A DNA stretch of 38,920 nucleotides from Acidobacteriota bacterium (GTDB lineage: Bacteria; Acidobacteriota; Vicinamibacteria; Marinacidobacterales; Marinacidobacteraceae). Location of the stretch: assembly GCA_022820545.1 (NCBI GenBank), contig JAJEFG010000035.1, positions 1 to 38,920 of the forward strand. Direction: 5' to 3'. Under the pieces are notes generated by a model that was not told where the DNA came from, searched no databases, and was given only the letters and a program-made list of their open reading frames with translations. The translations under genes were made by a program, and so were the position numbers. Every line of letters begins with the position of its first letter. The first letter of the stretch is position 1. This document shows, piece by piece, positions 7,060-15,382 of this stretch.

Positions 7060-7674
7060 TCAAAGGAGGTACAGGACGGCCGCCGCGATGGCCAGTGCGA
7101 CCACCACCACGGCCAGGAACCGCAGCCGCGTTCGCCCGGGTTCCCCCGGGAGCGGTCCGGCGACGTGGAGCCGCGGCGGTTCGGCCGGAGGCCACGGCAT
7201 CGATTCCTCGCCGGCCGGCTCGTCCGTCCCGGCGGCGTCGGCCGGCATCTCCCTGTCCCCGCCGGCGCCGGCCGGCTCTTCGGATCCCGCGGCCTCCCGG
7301 GTCTCAGCGGTCGTCGGGTCCACCCCGGCGGCGGATTCGATGCGGCAGCGGGCCCCGCCGAAGAGCAGTACGTCTCCCGGATGGATCCGCACCCGGGTCG
7401 GTACCGGCGCTCCGTTGACCCGGCTCTGGTTGGTGCTCTGCAGATCCTCCAGGTGCAGTTCGAAGTCCCGGAGCACCAGCCGCGCGTGCTTGCGGCTCAC
7501 GAAGATGTCATCGAGACGGATGGCGCACTCGGGAGAGCGGCCGACGCTCGTTTCGCGGTTCCGGATCTCGTAGCGCACCGGGGGCTCGAGACGCTCTCCG
7601 GGAGTCGTGCCCGAACGGACGTTCTCCACGACGAGCGCGTAGAGCCCGGGTGTCGGGCCGGCCCGCTCCGTCAC
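7060..7674 (-). CDS. FHA-domain protein with C-terminal membrane anchor
   Basis: A 204-residue protein with an N-terminal FHA domain (about 38-112) carrying the phosphothreonine-binding set Gly45-Arg46, Ser60, His63 and S80-T81-N82, then RVNG. A Pro/Glu/Ala-rich linker (115-180) leads to a single C-terminal hydrophobic helix (about 186-204). The FHA domain would therefore face the cytoplasm on a tail anchor. The GTG start overlaps the upstream PEGA/PDZ gene by four bases. FHA domains read Ser/Thr kinase output, but no kinase is encoded here, so the partner is unknown. The neighbouring ldcA and mpl suggest an envelope role, which is inference. Confidence 0.82.
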   Translation of the reverse strand: MTERAGPTPGLYALVVENVRSGTTPGERLEPPVRYEIRNRETSVGRSPECAIRLDDIFVSRKHARLVLRDFELHLEDLQSTNQSRVNGAPVPTRVRIHPGDVLLFGGARCRIESAAGVDPTTAETREAAGSEEPAGAGGDREMPADAAGTDEPAGEESMPWPPAEPPRLHVAGPLPGEPGRTRLRFLAVVVVALAIAAAVLYLL

Positions 7675-9722
7675 CGTGCGGTTCCGAGCCGCCGGGAGGC
7701 GAGGGGGGCGAGCAGCGGTCCGTCGTGGGTCACCAGTGTGGCGCCGGGCACTGCGGCCGCCGCCTCGAACGCCTGCGCGGCCCGCGCCCGCTCTCCGAGC
7801 GCGTCCAGGGCGAGCGCCCGGTAGTAGAGGACGGTTCCCTCACCGATCCCGGCCCCGGCCCCCGCACTCACCTCGGCCAGATGCCTGACCAGGGCGTGCT
7901 CCGGATCTCCCAGCAGGATCCAGCAGATCCCCGCCTCGAGCTGTCGGGTCGGGTCGCTCCGGCCGCGCGCGAAGTCCGCCTCCAGCTCGACCAGACGGCG
8001 GTTGCACTTTTCGGCCGACAGGGAAGGAAGGACGGGGGTTTCGGCGAGCACGAGCCGCAGTTGCCGCTCGTTGCCCTCGCGGCGTACGACGAGGTCGATC
8101 GTCGTGCTCGGCGATTCACCGGCGACCAGCTCCGCGAATCCGAGTTCGTCGGACAGGAGCCGGCCCTCCACCTCGCGAATCTCATCTCCCGGTTCCACGC
8201 CGGCGAGCACCGCCGGGCCGGACGGGTGGACGCTCGTGACCCGGAGCCCTCCCGGCCCGTTCTCCGCGCCTGAATTCGCGAGCGCCACGGCCGTCATGCC
8301 GGCCCACGAACGGCGGCGCGTCGGCGGAGTGAGGAGCCGCTCGGCCGCGGCGCCCGCACTCTCCGGGGCGAAGCGGTCGAACGGGGCGACGTCCGGCGTC
8401 CGGGATCCGGCGGCGAGGAACTCGACCTGCGCCGGGCCCGCCCCCGGTTCCGGCAGCCGCACCCGTACCCGCGCCTGCGCGTCGGGTTCGTCCCCGCCGT
8501 CCACCACGAAGTAGTCGTCCCGCGCCTCGAGCACCCGGCGGACCGCGCGGTCCGCGCCGGAAGACTCCTCCGGGTCGCTCGGGGTCATGGCGAGCACGGG
8601 CAGGACCTCGCACGAAACGGCGGTTCGCGAGCCTCTCGAGACCGTGACGGAACGGGCGCAGCGGCCGGCGGGGTGCCGGATCTCGACCTCGTGCTCCCCC
8701 GAGCACATCGCCGAGAACGAGAGGGGCGTCACCCCCCGCTCCTCGCCGTCGAGCACGACCGTGGCGCCGCTCGGCTCGCTCTCGATCCGCAGTCCTCCGG
8801 TGGAAGGGCGGAGCCGCACGAACCGCGGCAGGTAATCGCGGGCCTCGTCGGCGTGGAAGGTGAACCGGGAGGGGGTCCGGCAGGGCGCCTCGAGAGTGAT
8901 CTCGTTGGCCCCGGTCTCCAGATTGCCGAGCTGCAGCGGCGCCGAGAACTCGTCGCGCGCGAAGCGCGGCGGCACCAGGGGACGGAGATCCTCCGGAAGA
9001 CTGCCGCCCGTGACGCCCGCGACGCGGCCTCCGACCCGCACCGTGACACCCGCGGGAGACGTGATGACCGAAAGGACCGGACGGCTGCGCACCATCTCGT
9101 GCTCGATCGTGATCATCTCGCCGGCCAGCACTTCGCGGCGCGGTTCCGTGTAGACCGAGAACCCGGGGCGTTCCAGCCGAATCGTCAGCAACCCGGCGAA
9201 CACCGGCCGCCCGGTCAGCGGCGTGGCGCCGACCGGCTCGTCCTCGACGAACACAGTGACGCCGGCCGGCTCGGTCAGGACGGTGAGGTAGGCGAGCAGT
9301 TCGCTTCGCTGTTCCTCGAAGAGATCCAGTACGGCGGGAGAGAGACCGGCGACGTCGAGCCGCCACGCCGGGTCCGCCAGGATCAGCAGGCGCAGATCGT
9401 CGGAGGCCTGTTCGGGAGACTCGCGGGTTACGTGGGCCCGCGCGCGGTACTCGAGCGCCCGCAGGAAGAGCTCGTTCTCGATCTGCGGGAGACGGCCACC
9501 CGCGTCACGGGCCCTATCCAACTGGTCGAGGATCGCGGTGAGGGCCAGCACGGCTTCCACGGCCAGGTCGGGGTCTCCCGTCTGCGGACGGAGAGTGCGC
9601 AGGTCGCCGGCGATGACCACCGGATCCGGGGAAGCGGTCTCCTGCGCGGCAATGGCGGCCGGGAGAAGCGCCAACAGCACGGGGACCAGCGCGACCGTGG
9701 CCCGGGTCCGGAGAATCCTCAT
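7671..9722 (-). CDS. Exported PEGA-repeat and PDZ-domain protein
   Basis: A 683-residue protein of unknown function. A signal peptide (MRILRTRATVALVPVLLALL, cut near AIAA-QE) directs export. At least two clear PEGA-type modules are seen, near residues 150-205 (TEPAGVTVFVEDEPVGATPL) and 305-365 (ESEPSGATVVLDGEERGVTP), with a degenerate third between them (TSPAGVTVRVGG). A PDZ-like domain follows at about 480-555 (HPSGPAVLAGVEPGDEIREV), then a TPR-like tail (VLYYRALALDALGERARAAQ). No protease domain is present, so it is probably a scaffold at the periplasmic face. It lies 6 nt after the propeller gene and overlaps the FHA gene, suggesting one complex or pathway. Confidence 0.75.
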   Translation of the reverse strand: MRILRTRATVALVPVLLALLPAAIAAQETASPDPVVIAGDLRTLRPQTGDPDLAVEAVLALTAILDQLDRARDAGGRLPQIENELFLRALEYRARAHVTRESPEQASDDLRLLILADPAWRLDVAGLSPAVLDLFEEQRSELLAYLTVLTEPAGVTVFVEDEPVGATPLTGRPVFAGLLTIRLERPGFSVYTEPRREVLAGEMITIEHEMVRSRPVLSVITSPAGVTVRVGGRVAGVTGGSLPEDLRPLVPPRFARDEFSAPLQLGNLETGANEITLEAPCRTPSRFTFHADEARDYLPRFVRLRPSTGGLRIESEPSGATVVLDGEERGVTPLSFSAMCSGEHEVEIRHPAGRCARSVTVSRGSRTAVSCEVLPVLAMTPSDPEESSGADRAVRRVLEARDDYFVVDGGDEPDAQARVRVRLPEPGAGPAQVEFLAAGSRTPDVAPFDRFAPESAGAAAERLLTPPTRRRSWAGMTAVALANSGAENGPGGLRVTSVHPSGPAVLAGVEPGDEIREVEGRLLSDELGFAELVAGESPSTTIDLVVRREGNERQLRLVLAETPVLPSLSAEKCNRRLVELEADFARGRSDPTRQLEAGICWILLGDPEHALVRHLAEVSAGAGAGIGEGTVLYYRALALDALGERARAAQAFEAAAAVPGATLVTHDGPLLAPLASRRLGTAR

Positions 9723-9728
9723 GCGGCG

Positions 9729-11303
9729 CTACCGGAGCACTGCCACGGCGCGCGTGGACTCGTCGAGCACGTAGAGCACTCCGTCCGGACCCACGTCGAG
9801 CGACACCGGCCGGCGGACCGCTCCTCCCGGCCACGCGTCTCGCTGAAGCCTCACGACGGAATTGAAATCCCGGTCGAAGACGCCGAGCGTGGGGCCGTCG
9901 CGGTCCAGCACGAAGAAGTTGCCCAGGGCATCGAAGGCCACGTCGACGGGTTCCGGGAAGCCGGAGTCGCGCGTCAGGTGGAAGATCCGCCGGCCCTCCG
10001 CATCGAAAGCGAGGACTCCCTGCCGGTCCTCGATCACGATGAGATGTCCCGCGGGATGCCGCTCGATACGGTGCACCTCGTTCAGCCGGGGATGGGGCAC
10101 CCGCCCGAGATAGAGACCCGACCGCGCGAACCGGAACACCCCCTTCTCCCGGTCGTCCCAGACCCAGTAGCCCTCGGGGGTGACCGCGAGGGCGCGGATC
10201 CGCCGGAGGCGTTCCGGGCCGTTCTCGAGGCGGAGCGTCATGAGGTTGCCGCCGACGACCAGCGCCTCCTCGGCCGCCACTACCGGGATTGCCGCGCCGC
10301 CGCCCGCCGCACCGGCGTCGGTGTAGGCGAAGTCCCAGGGGTCTTCGACGCCGACGGCTTCTTCGAAGTCGCCCTCGGGTGTGAATGACTGCAATTCGTC
10401 GGTGTCCCGGTCGAGAACGTGGAGGCTCCCTTCCGCGATGCGCACCCGGAGCGGCCGGTCGAGGCGCTGCGGCGGCTGGATCGCTCCCGCGAAGCGCCAG
10501 GCGGGACCACCCGGCGCCTGGTACCGGGAGACGAGGGTCGCGAGCCCCCGGGCCTCTTCCGCGAGCCCCGCTGCCGAAAAGCCCTCGGCCGCCCCGCTCG
10601 CGGCCCCGCCGCCGTCCGCGGCCTCGTCCCGGATCACCCGCAGCAGGTCGGCGCGGAGCCCGGCGACCTCACCGAAGGCCGCGTTCGACTCGCCCAGTCG
10701 CGCGAGGGTGTGGGCGAGCAACAGGCGCGCGCGGAACCTTTCGGCCATGGACGCCGGAGCAGAGCGCGTCTCGTGGAGCGCCGAGAGCAGGGCGCCCGCC
10801 ACCGTCCGGTCATCCATGAAGTCGGATGCGATCGCCGCGATCCCGGTGAGCGCCGCGAACGACCACGGAGAACCCGCGGTGCCGCTCACGGTGAGAACAC
10901 GCTCGTACTCGGCGAGGGCGTCCTGGGGGCGCGGGGGAAGGCTGCGGATCGCGATCTCGCCGAGCAGCAGGTGCGCCCCGGGGATCGCGTCGCCCGCCGG
11001 ATACGCGCGGAACAGCCGGTCCACCATCTCCTCGGCGGCGGCCGGGTCGCCGTCCACGTCGAAACGGTGCCGGGCGATGCGGAGCGCCGCGTCATCGGCG
11101 AGCCGGCTCCCCGGCATGGTGTCCAGGATGGCTTCGAAGTCGCGGAGAGCCTGACCGTAGCGCCCGCCGGCGTAGAACTGCTCCGCGCTCCGGAAACGCC
11201 GTTCGGCGGCACGTTCGAGCTGGGCGTCGGCCCCGGTCTGGGCAAAGAGCGGCGCAACCGCAAGCCCGATCAGAGCCGAGAGCCATGCCACGCGAGTGGT
11301 CAT
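9729..11303 (-). CDS. Exported TPR and beta-propeller (NHL-like) protein
   Basis: A 524-residue protein with a signal peptide (MTTRVAWLSALIGLAVAPLF, cut near FAQ). Residues about 25-240 are TPR-like helices (AEQFYAGGRYGQALRDFEAIL, split by acidic loops), and about 270-520 form repeated strands typical of NHL/six-bladed propellers: EGSLHVLDRDTDELQSF, GNFFVLDRDGPTLGVFDRD, DGVLYVLDESTRAVAVL. The ATG at 11303 gives a clean signal peptide; a GTG at 11315 would add four residues. Function is unknown. Location between a ThiE/TenI-like gene and the PEGA/PDZ gene makes it part of the envelope block of this operon. Confidence 0.72.
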   Translation of the reverse strand: MTTRVAWLSALIGLAVAPLFAQTGADAQLERAAERRFRSAEQFYAGGRYGQALRDFEAILDTMPGSRLADDAALRIARHRFDVDGDPAAAEEMVDRLFRAYPAGDAIPGAHLLLGEIAIRSLPPRPQDALAEYERVLTVSGTAGSPWSFAALTGIAAIASDFMDDRTVAGALLSALHETRSAPASMAERFRARLLLAHTLARLGESNAAFGEVAGLRADLLRVIRDEAADGGGAASGAAEGFSAAGLAEEARGLATLVSRYQAPGGPAWRFAGAIQPPQRLDRPLRVRIAEGSLHVLDRDTDELQSFTPEGDFEEAVGVEDPWDFAYTDAGAAGGGAAIPVVAAEEALVVGGNLMTLRLENGPERLRRIRALAVTPEGYWVWDDREKGVFRFARSGLYLGRVPHPRLNEVHRIERHPAGHLIVIEDRQGVLAFDAEGRRIFHLTRDSGFPEPVDVAFDALGNFFVLDRDGPTLGVFDRDFNSVVRLQRDAWPGGAVRRPVSLDVGPDGVLYVLDESTRAVAVLR

Positions 11304-11321
11304 GAAGGGGACCACGTCAGT

Positions 11322-11969
11322 TTACTGAACCGGCTGCCGCACGGTTCGGAGGTCCGAGCAGCGGGCGACGAACGCGCGAGCCCGGCCGGCATCACGGAAC
11401 GAACGGATCGCCGCGAAGCCGGAGACCCCTGCGCCGCGAAGGAGATCGAGGTTTTCCGGTACCAACCCCCCGACCACCCAGACGGGAATCCGGAGCCGCC
11501 GGCAGGTCTCCCGGAACACCTCCGGCGGCAGGGGACGCTTCCCGCCCGTGGGCGCGACCGGTCCGAGGATCACGTAGTCCGCCCCGTCCTCTTCGGCGGC
11601 GGCCGCCGCGTCCACCCCGTGAACCGAGCGGCCGAGGAGCAGCCGCCCCCGGGGGAATCGGGAACGGACGGCCGCGACGGGCAGCCCGGCTTCCGGCAGG
11701 TGAACGCCGGCCACCGGGAACGCGCCGGCCAGCGCCAGCCGGTCGTTCACGAGGATCCGCGACAGGACGTCCCCGGCTCGGGAGGCGAGGGCGTCGAGGA
11801 ACCGTTCGAAGTCGCGATCCGACGCTTCCCGGTCGCGCAACTGGACAAAGTCCACCCCGAGCTCGCAGAGGTCCAGGAGGTGGTCCACGGAGAGCCCGCG
11901 GACGGCAGAGATCGCGCAGGCGACGGGGCGCCGCGGCGATCCCGGGTCGTGGACGATGGAACGCCCCAT
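11322..11969 (-). CDS. ThiE/TenI-family (beta/alpha)8 protein
   Basis: A 215-residue TIM-barrel protein of the thiamine phosphate synthase/TenI family. QLRDREASDRDFERFL, ILVNDRLALA, GVHLPEAG, GADYVILGPVAPTGGK and VVGGLVPENLDLLRGAGV follow the family order. In true ThiE the VHLGQDD motif supplies metal-binding aspartates; here it reads VHLPEAG with none, and no other thiamine gene is nearby. TenI-type thiazole tautomerase or a repurposed barrel is therefore as likely as ThiE. It starts 17 nt after the rplS stop in the same run. The family call is firm, the reaction is not. Confidence 0.75.
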   Translation of the reverse strand: MGRSIVHDPGSPRRPVACAISAVRGLSVDHLLDLCELGVDFVQLRDREASDRDFERFLDALASRAGDVLSRILVNDRLALAGAFPVAGVHLPEAGLPVAAVRSRFPRGRLLLGRSVHGVDAAAAAEEDGADYVILGPVAPTGGKRPLPPEVFRETCRRLRIPVWVVGGLVPENLDLLRGAGVSGFAAIRSFRDAGRARAFVARCSDLRTVRQPVQ

Positions 11970-11986
11970 CCTCGGGGAATCCCGGA

Positions 11987-12436
11987 CTAGCGCCGCTTCT
12001 CCCGGAGCCGGGCGGCCTTCCCCTTGCGCTTGCGGAGGAAATAGAGCTTGGCGCGCCGAACGTGGTGCGAACGGACGACCTCCACCTTCGCCACCAGGGG
12101 CGAATGCAGCGGAAAGATCCGCTCGACGGCGACGCCGAACGAGGTCTTGCGGACCGTGATCGTGCGGCGGTTTCCGCCGTGTTTCATCGCGATCAGGATC
12201 CCCTCGAAGATCTGGATGCGTTCCCGGTCTCCTTCCCGGATGGTCGCGTGGACCCGCACCGCGTCGCCCGGATGGAGATCCGGGCGGTCCGCCTTCAGGT
12301 CGGCGGCCTCGAGTTCCCGAATGATCTCGGCCCCCGACTTGACCCGCGTCGGCTCCGGCTCGACTTCCGCGTCCACCGAAACCGCCAGGGCGGTCTCCTC
12401 CGGGGCCTCCACGGCCTCTTGCTCACTCACGCTCAT
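11987..12436 (-). CDS. rplS: 50S ribosomal protein L19
   Basis: A 149-residue L19. The conserved core starts near residue 50 (RPDLHPGDAVRVHATIREGDR) and continues with RIQIFEGILIAMKHGG, TVRKTSFGVAVERIFPLHSP and VRRAKLYFLRKRKGKAARL. About 45 acidic N-terminal residues precede it (EAPEETALAVSVDAEVEPEP), an extension absent from typical 115-residue L19. The ATG overlaps the trmD stop (ATGA, 12433-12436), the normal place of rplS at the end of the rpsP-rimM-trmD-rplS operon. The extension is probably genuine because the first ATG after it would cut into the core. Confidence 0.95.
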   Translation of the reverse strand: MSVSEQEAVEAPEETALAVSVDAEVEPEPTRVKSGAEIIRELEAADLKADRPDLHPGDAVRVHATIREGDRERIQIFEGILIAMKHGGNRRTITVRKTSFGVAVERIFPLHSPLVAKVEVVRSHHVRRAKLYFLRKRKGKAARLREKRR

Positions 12437-13173
12437 GATGGTTTCTCCTTCGTACTCGGATTCGGTTTCGAGGCCGCCGCTCCGTGTCCCGCGAACGTCG
12501 AGAACAGATCGGGCCGCCGGTTTCTGGTCACTTCGACCGACTCCTCGAGCCGGAACCGGCGAACGGCCTCGTGGTTCCCCGACAGGAGAACCGGCGGAAC
12601 TTCCCTGCCCCGGAAGACCGGGGGACGGGTGTACTGGGCGTGCTCCAGGAGTCCGGTGGCGAACGACTCCCGGACCACGGATTCGGAATCTCCGACGGCG
12701 CCGGGGATCAGCCGGGTCACGGCGTCCACCACGACCATAACCGGGATCTCTCCTCCGGAAAGGACGTAGTCGCCAACCGACAGCTCCTCGGCGCCGCTGA
12801 GGGCGGCGAAGCGCTCGTCGACGCCCTCGTAGCGCCCGGCGACCAGCAGCAACCGCGGTTCGCGGGCGAGTTCGGCGACCACGCTCTGGTCGAGTTGCCG
12901 GCCGCGCGGCGACAGCAGGACGACCCGGGGTTTCGCCGCGTCGAGTCCGCTGATCGCTTCCACGGCCTCGACGAGCGGTTCGACGCGCATGACCATTCCG
13001 GGCCCACCGCCGTAGGGAGCGTCATCGGCCCGCTGGAATCGGCCCTCGGTCCAGCCCGTGAGCGCGTGCGTCTCGATCTGCAGGAGGCCGGCCTGCCGCG
13101 CCCGCCGCACGATGCCGTGGTCGAAGACCTCCCCGAACATGCCGGGGAGAAGGCTCAGGATGTCAACGCGCAT
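12433..13173 (-). CDS. trmD: tRNA (guanine37-N1)-methyltransferase
   Basis: A 246-residue SPOUT methyltransferase that makes m1G37 in tRNAs with G36 and prevents +1 frameshifting. The N-terminus MRVDILSLLPGMF, the substrate loop DDAPYGGGPGMVMR and the trefoil-knot motifs LLLVAGRYEGVDERF and LSVGDYVLSGGEIPVM are all present. The ATG at 13173 gives the family-standard N-terminus; an ATG at 13191 would add six residues. With the shorter start it overlaps rimM by 11 nt. The stop overlaps the rplS start. Confidence 0.95.
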   Translation of the reverse strand: MRVDILSLLPGMFGEVFDHGIVRRARQAGLLQIETHALTGWTEGRFQRADDAPYGGGPGMVMRVEPLVEAVEAISGLDAAKPRVVLLSPRGRQLDQSVVAELAREPRLLLVAGRYEGVDERFAALSGAEELSVGDYVLSGGEIPVMVVVDAVTRLIPGAVGDSESVVRESFATGLLEHAQYTRPPVFRGREVPPVLLSGNHEAVRRFRLEESVEVTRNRRPDLFSTFAGHGAAASKPNPSTKEKPS

Positions 13174-13822
13174 CGGCAGCAGCCGGGGCATTGAGCCCGA
13201 TGAGCCCGTCCGGGACGTTGAGAACGACCCGCCCGGCAGTCTCCCGGGTAGGCGGCTCGACCCGAACGCAGAGGGCTTCGACGAAGGGGATGAGGTCCTC
13301 GGACCCGTCCGGGCCGCGGAGGACGAGGAGGCTGGGTCCGGCCGTGTCGAGGGTGTCCACGATCTCGCCGAGCGGAGCGCCGTCTTCGGTCTCGGCCCGG
13401 CAGCCGACGAGCTGGTCGGAGTAGTAGCGGCCCTCCGGCAACCGGGCGCGCTCCGCCTCGCCGATCCGGACCTCCATCCCCCGCAGCGACTCGGCGGATG
13501 CGATGTCGGTGATGCCGTCGAACCGGATCACCGGCCGCCCCTTGTGGATGCGCACCGATTCGAGACCGCGCCGGGTTCCCGGCTGGTCCGCGGGGCCGAT
13601 CTCGGCGCTCCCGATCTCGAAGAACCGGCCGGGATCGTCGGTCAGCGGCTCGACGAAGACCTCTCCCCGGCGGCCGAACGGCCGGACCACCTGCCCGATG
13701 ACGACGTCGGCGGCCTCCGGGGGGGTGCCGGCACAAAAGTCCGCCGGAGTGTCGTCCGGGCGGCCGGACGGGCTTACCCGAGTGTCCTGCGCGGCCCCGG
13801 ATGCCGTTGCGCCGGAAGCCAT
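13163..13822 (-). CDS. rimM: Ribosome maturation factor RimM
   Basis: A 219-residue 16S rRNA-processing factor that binds S19 during 30S assembly. The N-terminal RimM domain starts near residue 40 (VVIGQVVRPFGRRGEVFVEPL) and the PRC-barrel-like C-terminal domain shows YYSDQLVGCRAETEDG and DLIPFVEALCVRVE. The first 38 residues are a poorly conserved Ala/Ser/Pro-rich leader; a start closer to the core cannot be found in frame. It lies between rpsP and trmD as expected, but is separated from rpsP by an unusually long 180-nt gap. Confidence 0.92.
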   Translation of the reverse strand: MASGATASGAAQDTRVSPSGRPDDTPADFCAGTPPEAADVVIGQVVRPFGRRGEVFVEPLTDDPGRFFEIGSAEIGPADQPGTRRGLESVRIHKGRPVIRFDGITDIASAESLRGMEVRIGEAERARLPEGRYYSDQLVGCRAETEDGAPLGEIVDTLDTAGPSLLVLRGPDGSEDLIPFVEALCVRVEPPTRETAGRVVLNVPDGLIGLNAPAAADAR

Positions 13823-14002
13823 TGTTCTCTCTGTCTCCTGGTCACGTCTGCCGGGTAGGGAAAGGTGGTCGCGCGGGCTGTCTCTTGGTCCGGTGTGCTG
13901 GTGAGGTGCGGGCGCCGGGTCGCCAGGCTCAGCGGATTGGCGCGGACACCGTCAGCCGGATCCCGGCAGGCCCGGCAACCGCGCTCGGCAGCCGGCCCGC
14001 AC

Positions 14003-14305
14003 CTAGGATTCGGCGGAGGCTCCGTCTTCCCCTGAGCCGTTTTCTTCCGAGGGGGCCGGCTCGGCGAGCACGTCCTTCAGGAAGCTCTTGACCGTGAGAC
14101 TCGGCTTCGCACCGTGCCCGAGCCAGTAACGCGCGCGGTCGGCCTTGATGTGCAGCCGGCCCTCCGCGTCGTTGGGCATGCGCGGGTGGTAGTAGCCGAG
14201 CGTCTCCACGATGCGGCCAACCCGTCCGTGCACCGAATCGGACACGACCACCCGGAAATGGGCGTCGCGCTTCCGCCCGGTGCGGGCAAGCCTGATGTTC
14301 AACAC
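14003..14305 (-). CDS. rpsP: 30S ribosomal protein S16
   Basis: A 100-residue S16 that binds 16S rRNA early in 30S assembly. IRLARTGRKRDAHFRVVVSD, GRIVETLGYYHPR and LHIKADRARYWLGHGAKPS are the conserved blocks. It starts at a GTG, and the short acidic tail (PSEENGSGEDGASAES) is a lineage-specific extension. It heads the rpsP-rimM-trmD-rplS cluster; ffh, often upstream, is absent and era lies there instead. Confidence 0.95.
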   Translation of the reverse strand: MLNIRLARTGRKRDAHFRVVVSDSVHGRVGRIVETLGYYHPRMPNDAEGRLHIKADRARYWLGHGAKPSLTVKSFLKDVLAEPAPSEENGSGEDGASAES

Positions 14306-14359
14306 GCCAAGAGTCTCGCTTCTCTGAAAAAGCCGTCACCGACGGCCACTCGGAAGGCC

Positions 14360-14385
14360 GGAAGGGTAGGCCGAACCCCCCTTCC
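14360..14385 (-). terminator. Possible hairpin between era and rpsP
   Basis: GGAAGGG (14360-14366) and CCCTTCC (14379-14385) form a 7-bp stem with a 12-nt loop in the 114-nt gap between era and rpsP. There is no U-run after it on the minus strand, so it is at most a weak or Rho-assisted terminator, or a 5' leader structure of the rpsP transcript. Confidence 0.25.
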
Positions 14386-14419
14386 AGTCAAGGTCGGGCA
14401 GACCCCGGAGACGGTCTCG

Positions 14420-15382
14420 TCAAAGCCCCAGGTCGCGCAGGATTCCCGGATTGTCCCGCCACTTCTGGCGCACCTTGACCTGCAGGTCGAGGAAGACCTG
14501 GCGTCCGAGCCGCTTTTCGATGCGGCCGCGGGCTTCGCTGCCGATGCGCTTCAGCATCCGGCCGCCGCGGCCGATCACGATCCCCTTCTGGGAGTCCCGA
14601 TCGAGCAGCAGCGAGGCCGCGATGCGCACCAGGGGCTCGGAATCGTCGTACGCCTCGATCCGCACGGCGGCGGCGTGGGGCACCTCCTGGTGGAGGTGTT
14701 CGAGCAGCCGCTCCCGGACGATCTCCGAGGCGAAGAACGCCTCCGGAAGATCGGTGATCTGGCCGTCGGGATAGAGCGGCGGACCGAAGGGGAGACGTTC
14801 CGCCAGCATGCCGACCAATGAGCCGGGAGTCCCGTCCCCCTGCCCCCGGTCCCGCGGTTCGCCCGGGGCGTTCACGTTCGCGCCGATGCGGGCGGAAAAC
14901 AGCACTACCGGCCCGAGATCCCGTTCGCGGTAGAACCCTTCGAGCTCGTCGAGCCTGGCCCGCGGCGCCGCATCCGTCTTGTTGATGCCGATCACCCGGG
15001 GGCCGGAAAACGCTTCCAGCCGGCGCAGCAGGTCCCGGTCGCGTCCGGTGAGCGTCCGCGTCCCGTCCACCACGGCGAGCGCCGCGTCCGCGCCTCCGAG
15101 GCTCTCGGCCACCGCCCGCATCATCGCGCGGCCGAGGCCGGAGCGCGGACGATGGATTCCCGGGGTGTCGAGCAGGATCAGTTCGAGCCCCGGGCGGCGC
15201 GCCACCCCCAGGATGCGGCGCCGGGTGGTCTGGGGTTTCCGGTGGACGGCCGCGAGCCGCTCGCCGACCAGGCGGTTCAGGAGCGTGGACTTGCCGGCGC
15301 CCGGGAGCCCCACCAGCGCCACGAAGCCGGCGCGGTGTTCCGGGCTCTCGGACGGGCCCGGTTCCGACGGTGAGATGGCCAA
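14420..15382 (-). CDS. era: GTPase Era
   Basis: A 320-residue GTPase with a C-terminal KH domain that binds 16S rRNA and guides 30S assembly. G1 is GLPGAGKS (residues 25-32), G3 is DTPGI (72-76), G4 is NKTD (134-137) and G5 is SARIGANV. The KH motif SQKGIVIGRGGRMLKRIG and the C-terminal KVRQKWRDNPGILRDLGL follow. Two oddities: G1 usually reads GRPNVGKS, and a Gly/Asp-rich insertion (about 175-200) sits after G5. The start is TTG at 15382, directly after the stop of the upstream gene. Adjacent ybeY, corC-like and phoH genes are its common partners. Confidence 0.93.
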   Translation of the reverse strand: MAISPSEPGPSESPEHRAGFVALVGLPGAGKSTLLNRLVGERLAAVHRKPQTTRRRILGVARRPGLELILLDTPGIHRPRSGLGRAMMRAVAESLGGADAALAVVDGTRTLTGRDRDLLRRLEAFSGPRVIGINKTDAAPRARLDELEGFYRERDLGPVVLFSARIGANVNAPGEPRDRGQGDGTPGSLVGMLAERLPFGPPLYPDGQITDLPEAFFASEIVRERLLEHLHQEVPHAAAVRIEAYDDSEPLVRIAASLLLDRDSQKGIVIGRGGRMLKRIGSEARGRIEKRLGRQVFLDLQVKVRQKWRDNPGILRDLGL

